Assembly (NCBI RefSeq): GCF_018991925.1
Contig: NW_024722158.1
Coordinates: 1,558,586-1,622,585 of the forward strand
Direction: 5' to 3'
Length of the DNA stretch: 64,000 nucleotides
Origin: Homarus americanus
Lineage: Eukaryota > Arthropoda > Malacostraca > Decapoda > Nephropidae
Each line of letters starts with the position of its first letter. Position 1 is the first letter of the stretch. Under the pieces are notes generated by a model, which was given only the letters and a program-made list of their open reading frames with translations, ran no database searches and was not told where the DNA came from. Made by a program: the position numbers and the translations under genes. Shown here one piece after another: positions 61,809 to 64,000 of the stretch.

Positions 61809-61912
61809 TGTAGTTTGTGATGAGGTGTGGCTGATGTAGTTTGTGATGAGGTGTGGCTGATGTAGTTTGTGATGAGGTGTGGCTGATGTAGTTTGTGATG
61901 AGGTGTGGCTGC
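61809..61912. repeat. 26-bp minisatellite, four copies
   Basis: Unit GTAGTTTGTGATGAGGTGTG plus GCTGAT, nearly perfect. Confidence 0.96.
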
Positions 61913-62199
61913 ATAAAAGAATTGTATGTGTAAGTGTTTATTATTGTGTACTTTGTACTGTACAGTAAGTGTAAAGATACATTTTTCTGGATAAATGTAA
62001 CTTATTGTAATATACTTGTTGTGTACACTCATACAGAAATATGATTTTCTTATTAAATGTATCCTGTTTATGCTGACAACTTTATATGTGACTAACGGAT
62101 TTAGAGGTGTTGAGAACTGTGACCCAGTGTTGTAAAGGCTGGGGAACACCGATGCACAGCATTTTAGAATCACGGCCTCATTGAAATTCATTTTAGGTA

Positions 62200-63025
62200 C
62201 AGGTACATCATGCCCTTCAAATTTGTGGGGTTAGGTTCTCAAAGTGGCCGCGAATTGCCAAATCCGCAAATAACATTTGCTGACCTGGGGGAGGGGAAGA
62301 GGGAGGGGGAGGGGGGAGGGGGTTACATTTTAAGTTGTGAACAAAGAAATGTATATTCCCTTTATGTGTTTGCCCTTAGGACAATTATTTCTTTTACCTG
62401 TATTATATACAGTATGTGTGTGTCTACACACACATACTCAGGGCCGGGTTAAGACTTTCGTAGGCCTAAGGCACCTCCAAGATATGGGGCCCCATTTGAC
62501 AGCATATTCACTAATAACACAAGCTAGTACCTAATTATAAAATGTGATGTCGAAAGAATAAGATTCAGTGATGTTTGCCATGAATTGAGTAAAAGAAAAT
62601 GGGTTAGATCAGCTGTTCTTGTACAATACAGAAATAGTTTTGTTTACAAGAAGCACAGCTAGCTAGTGGACACTAATAGGATTAAGTAATAAATAAATGG
62701 AAATAAAGTATCTCAGTATCAATTTAATAATAACCTGTAGAAAAAGGGGAAGAAAAGTTCTCGTTTTTTTCTTCGTAGGCCCCCAATATCTCGTAGGCCC
62801 TAGGCACTGTGCCTAATGGATAATCCGGGCCTGCACATACTGTATATACAATATAATACAGGTAAAGGAAATTATTGTCTCTAGAACAAATGGCTCCCTG
62901 TCCCGGCCGCAAAAATGCCAGCAACTTTAAAATTACCCTTAGTTATTCTTGGGTACAGCCAGGGTGTCATCTGCGAATAATAGAGGACCACGAAATAAAA
63001 ATCAGCGAATTATCTGGGCGTACTG
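62200..63025. mobile_element. possible Tigger-like element holding a small hAT
   Basis: After TA the left end is CAGGTACATCATGCCCTTCA with AATTCGCGGCC-type words inverted (CCGCGAATTGCC). The right side inverted reads CAGTACGCCCAGATAATTCG. The end match is weak and the right flank is not TA. Confidence 0.4.
62439..62833. mobile_element. 395-bp non-autonomous hAT MITE with perfect 8-bp duplication
   Basis: Left end CAGGGCCGGGTTAAGACTTT. Right end inverted CAGGCCCGGATTATCCATTA. CACATACT directly precedes and directly follows the element. Interior words GTAGGCCTAAGGCAC and GTAGGCCCTAGGCAC face each other. No coding capacity. Confidence 0.95.
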
Positions 63026-63433
63026 ACGTCTAATGGGAAGACCAAGCCCCTGAAGGAAAGGTGGAGGGTAAGAGAGAAGGCCAGGTGCTAATGGACACAA
63101 GAAGATCAAAGGAAATGTCCACTGTCATGACCACGTTACCTCTAGGTATATGGTGTCTCCCCACACCATACCCTCCACCCACACAACTCTTTTACTATGG
63201 CTAAAGAAAAACATATATTATTAGTTTGCCACAGACATTACAAGTCGTTGTTTGGGTCATGTAACGAGTAATGATTTTTGTTTTTTTCAATTGTATTGGA
63301 GTAAAAGTATTAGAAAATCTTACTTAAGTAAAATTAAAAGTACAAATTATTTTTAGTAAATACCCAAAATGTTACTTGCGTACAGTAGTGTGCTCAAGTA
63401 AATTTATTTAGTTACTTTACAACTCTGGATATA
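63026..63433. other. right arm of the large hAT, no gene
   Basis: Non-coding; ends in the ACTTAAGTAAAATTAAAAGT-rich arm and the CAACTCTG terminus. Confidence 0.5.
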
Positions 63434-64000
63434 CGGGTACTCCTTGACTTACGACCTACTCGACATACGACCACCCGGACATATGACCGCCGCAGTCGTA
63501 AATTTTTTTTTCAAATTAAGTAGGTATTTTCCAGTACCGAAACGTTTCCGTCCCGTACGAGAGTGTGGAGTGGGCTGGGCCGCCTAGTGGTGTACAGCGT
63601 CCACACCGTAGCGCGCTCAGTTGGTGTTTGGCCGTCGTTGTTGTCGGTAGTGATCGAGCTGTGTACCGACAATATTTTTGGTTCTAATTCCCTTTAAAAT
63701 GACTGGCAAGCGTACAAGTGAGAGTTCTGGTGGTGCTCAGAAAAAACAAATGGCAGAGGCATTGCTACTATTAATAAGGGGATGCAAATGTTTGACGAAA
63801 TGGATCAAAATATTGAACATTTTGCAAAAGTTGACAGAATGGTCCAAGATGCACTTGATTGCTACAGGGAGATTTACAATGAAAAGAAAAGGCAAACTGT
63901 GCAGTCTAAATTGGACATCTATTTTAAGAAGTCCCCCATTGCTGTCTCCTCATGCCCCACCAGTGCTGCCTCTTCACTCCCTAAAGATGATCCAATCCCT
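63434..64000 (+). mobile_element. internally deleted Tigger, GACTTACGACC family, copy E3 (runs off the window)
   Basis: After TA the end reads CGGGTACTCCTTGACTTACG (CGG instead of CAG). The transposase start MTGKRTSESSGGAQK at 63700 is joined directly to KQMAEA, a part that lies far downstream in the copy at 35147-36449. One base is missing in the GCATT(T)GCTAC word, so the tail frame is shifted. The join removes the DNA-binding and DDE domains. Confidence 0.88.

Larger units (their letters stand above)
58097..62151 (+). mobile_element. ZBED5-like hAT element nested in the larger hAT
   Basis: Left end CAGTGTTCCCCAACC. Right end inverted CGGTGTTCCCCAGCC. The flanking octamers ATGTAAAG and ATGCACAG match at 6 of 8 positions, consistent with an aged hAT target duplication. 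Inside are fragments of a ZBED5/Charlie-type transposase in the right order. Confidence 0.8.
56816..63427. mobile_element. large hAT-type element (CAGAGTTGTAAA termini) carrying nested elements
   Basis: Left end CAGAGTTGTAAAAAGTACTG. Right end inverted CAGAGTTGTAAAGTAACTAA. Both ends are rich in ACTTAAGTAAAAGTA-type words, as in the Zaphod-like hAT group known from other animals. CATATATA precedes the element. GATATA follows it, then TA and another transposon, which would be the rest of the 8-bp duplication split by that insertion. No transposase of its own is recognised; 6.6 kb is mostly later insertions. Confidence 0.7.

Overview
This is eukaryotic, intron-bearing and repeat-rich DNA. A conserved gene has many short exons with GT-AG borders, and almost everything else is transposon-derived or tandemly repeated. 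Short CCTAACC runs, abundant Tigger/pogo, hAT and CR1 elements, an ISXO2-like fragment and large microsatellites suggest an arthropod, most likely a decapod crustacean. That assignment is an inference; nothing in the window proves the species.

The one clear host gene lies on the minus strand from 56598 down to 31647. It is the C-terminal 468 codons of a myotubularin of the MTM1/MTMR1/MTMR2 group, a phosphoinositide 3-phosphatase. Nine coding exons join in frame (1407 nt including the stop). They carry an intact CSDGWDRT catalytic loop and a C-terminal coiled coil. The N-terminal PH-GRAM exons must lie beyond 64000.

Layout. 1-8316: degenerate 51-bp satellite ending at an assembly gap. 8416-10720: AT-rich DNA with a possible promoter (NRF1-like site plus three CCAAT boxes) next to a broken ISXO2-like reading frame. 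10725-12542: collapsed gypsy element whose LTR holds a 130-bp tandem array. 12548-16244: Tigger element split by a CR1 insertion. 16603-20096: 3'-truncated gypsy element. 20.1-28.8 kb: AT-rich DNA with three minisatellites and small foldback elements. 28834-31535: second Tigger copy, ending 112 bp from the myotubularin stop codon. 31.6-56.6 kb: myotubularin exons and introns, the introns packed with Tigger-like elements, a CR1 LINE, LTR candidates and microsatellites. 56816-63427: a large hAT element holding a second hAT (ZBED5-like), which itself holds two MITEs and several tandem arrays. 63434-end: start of another deleted Tigger.

The most unusual observation is at 44391-45276. A nearly perfect 24-copy, 37-bp minisatellite starts inside a myotubularin exon and runs into the intron. 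Every unit repeats the exon end with its splice donor and also carries an acceptor-like AG, defining potential 18-nt in-frame mini-exons. No transposase or polyprotein in the window is intact; all show stops, frameshifts, deletions or lost catalytic residues.
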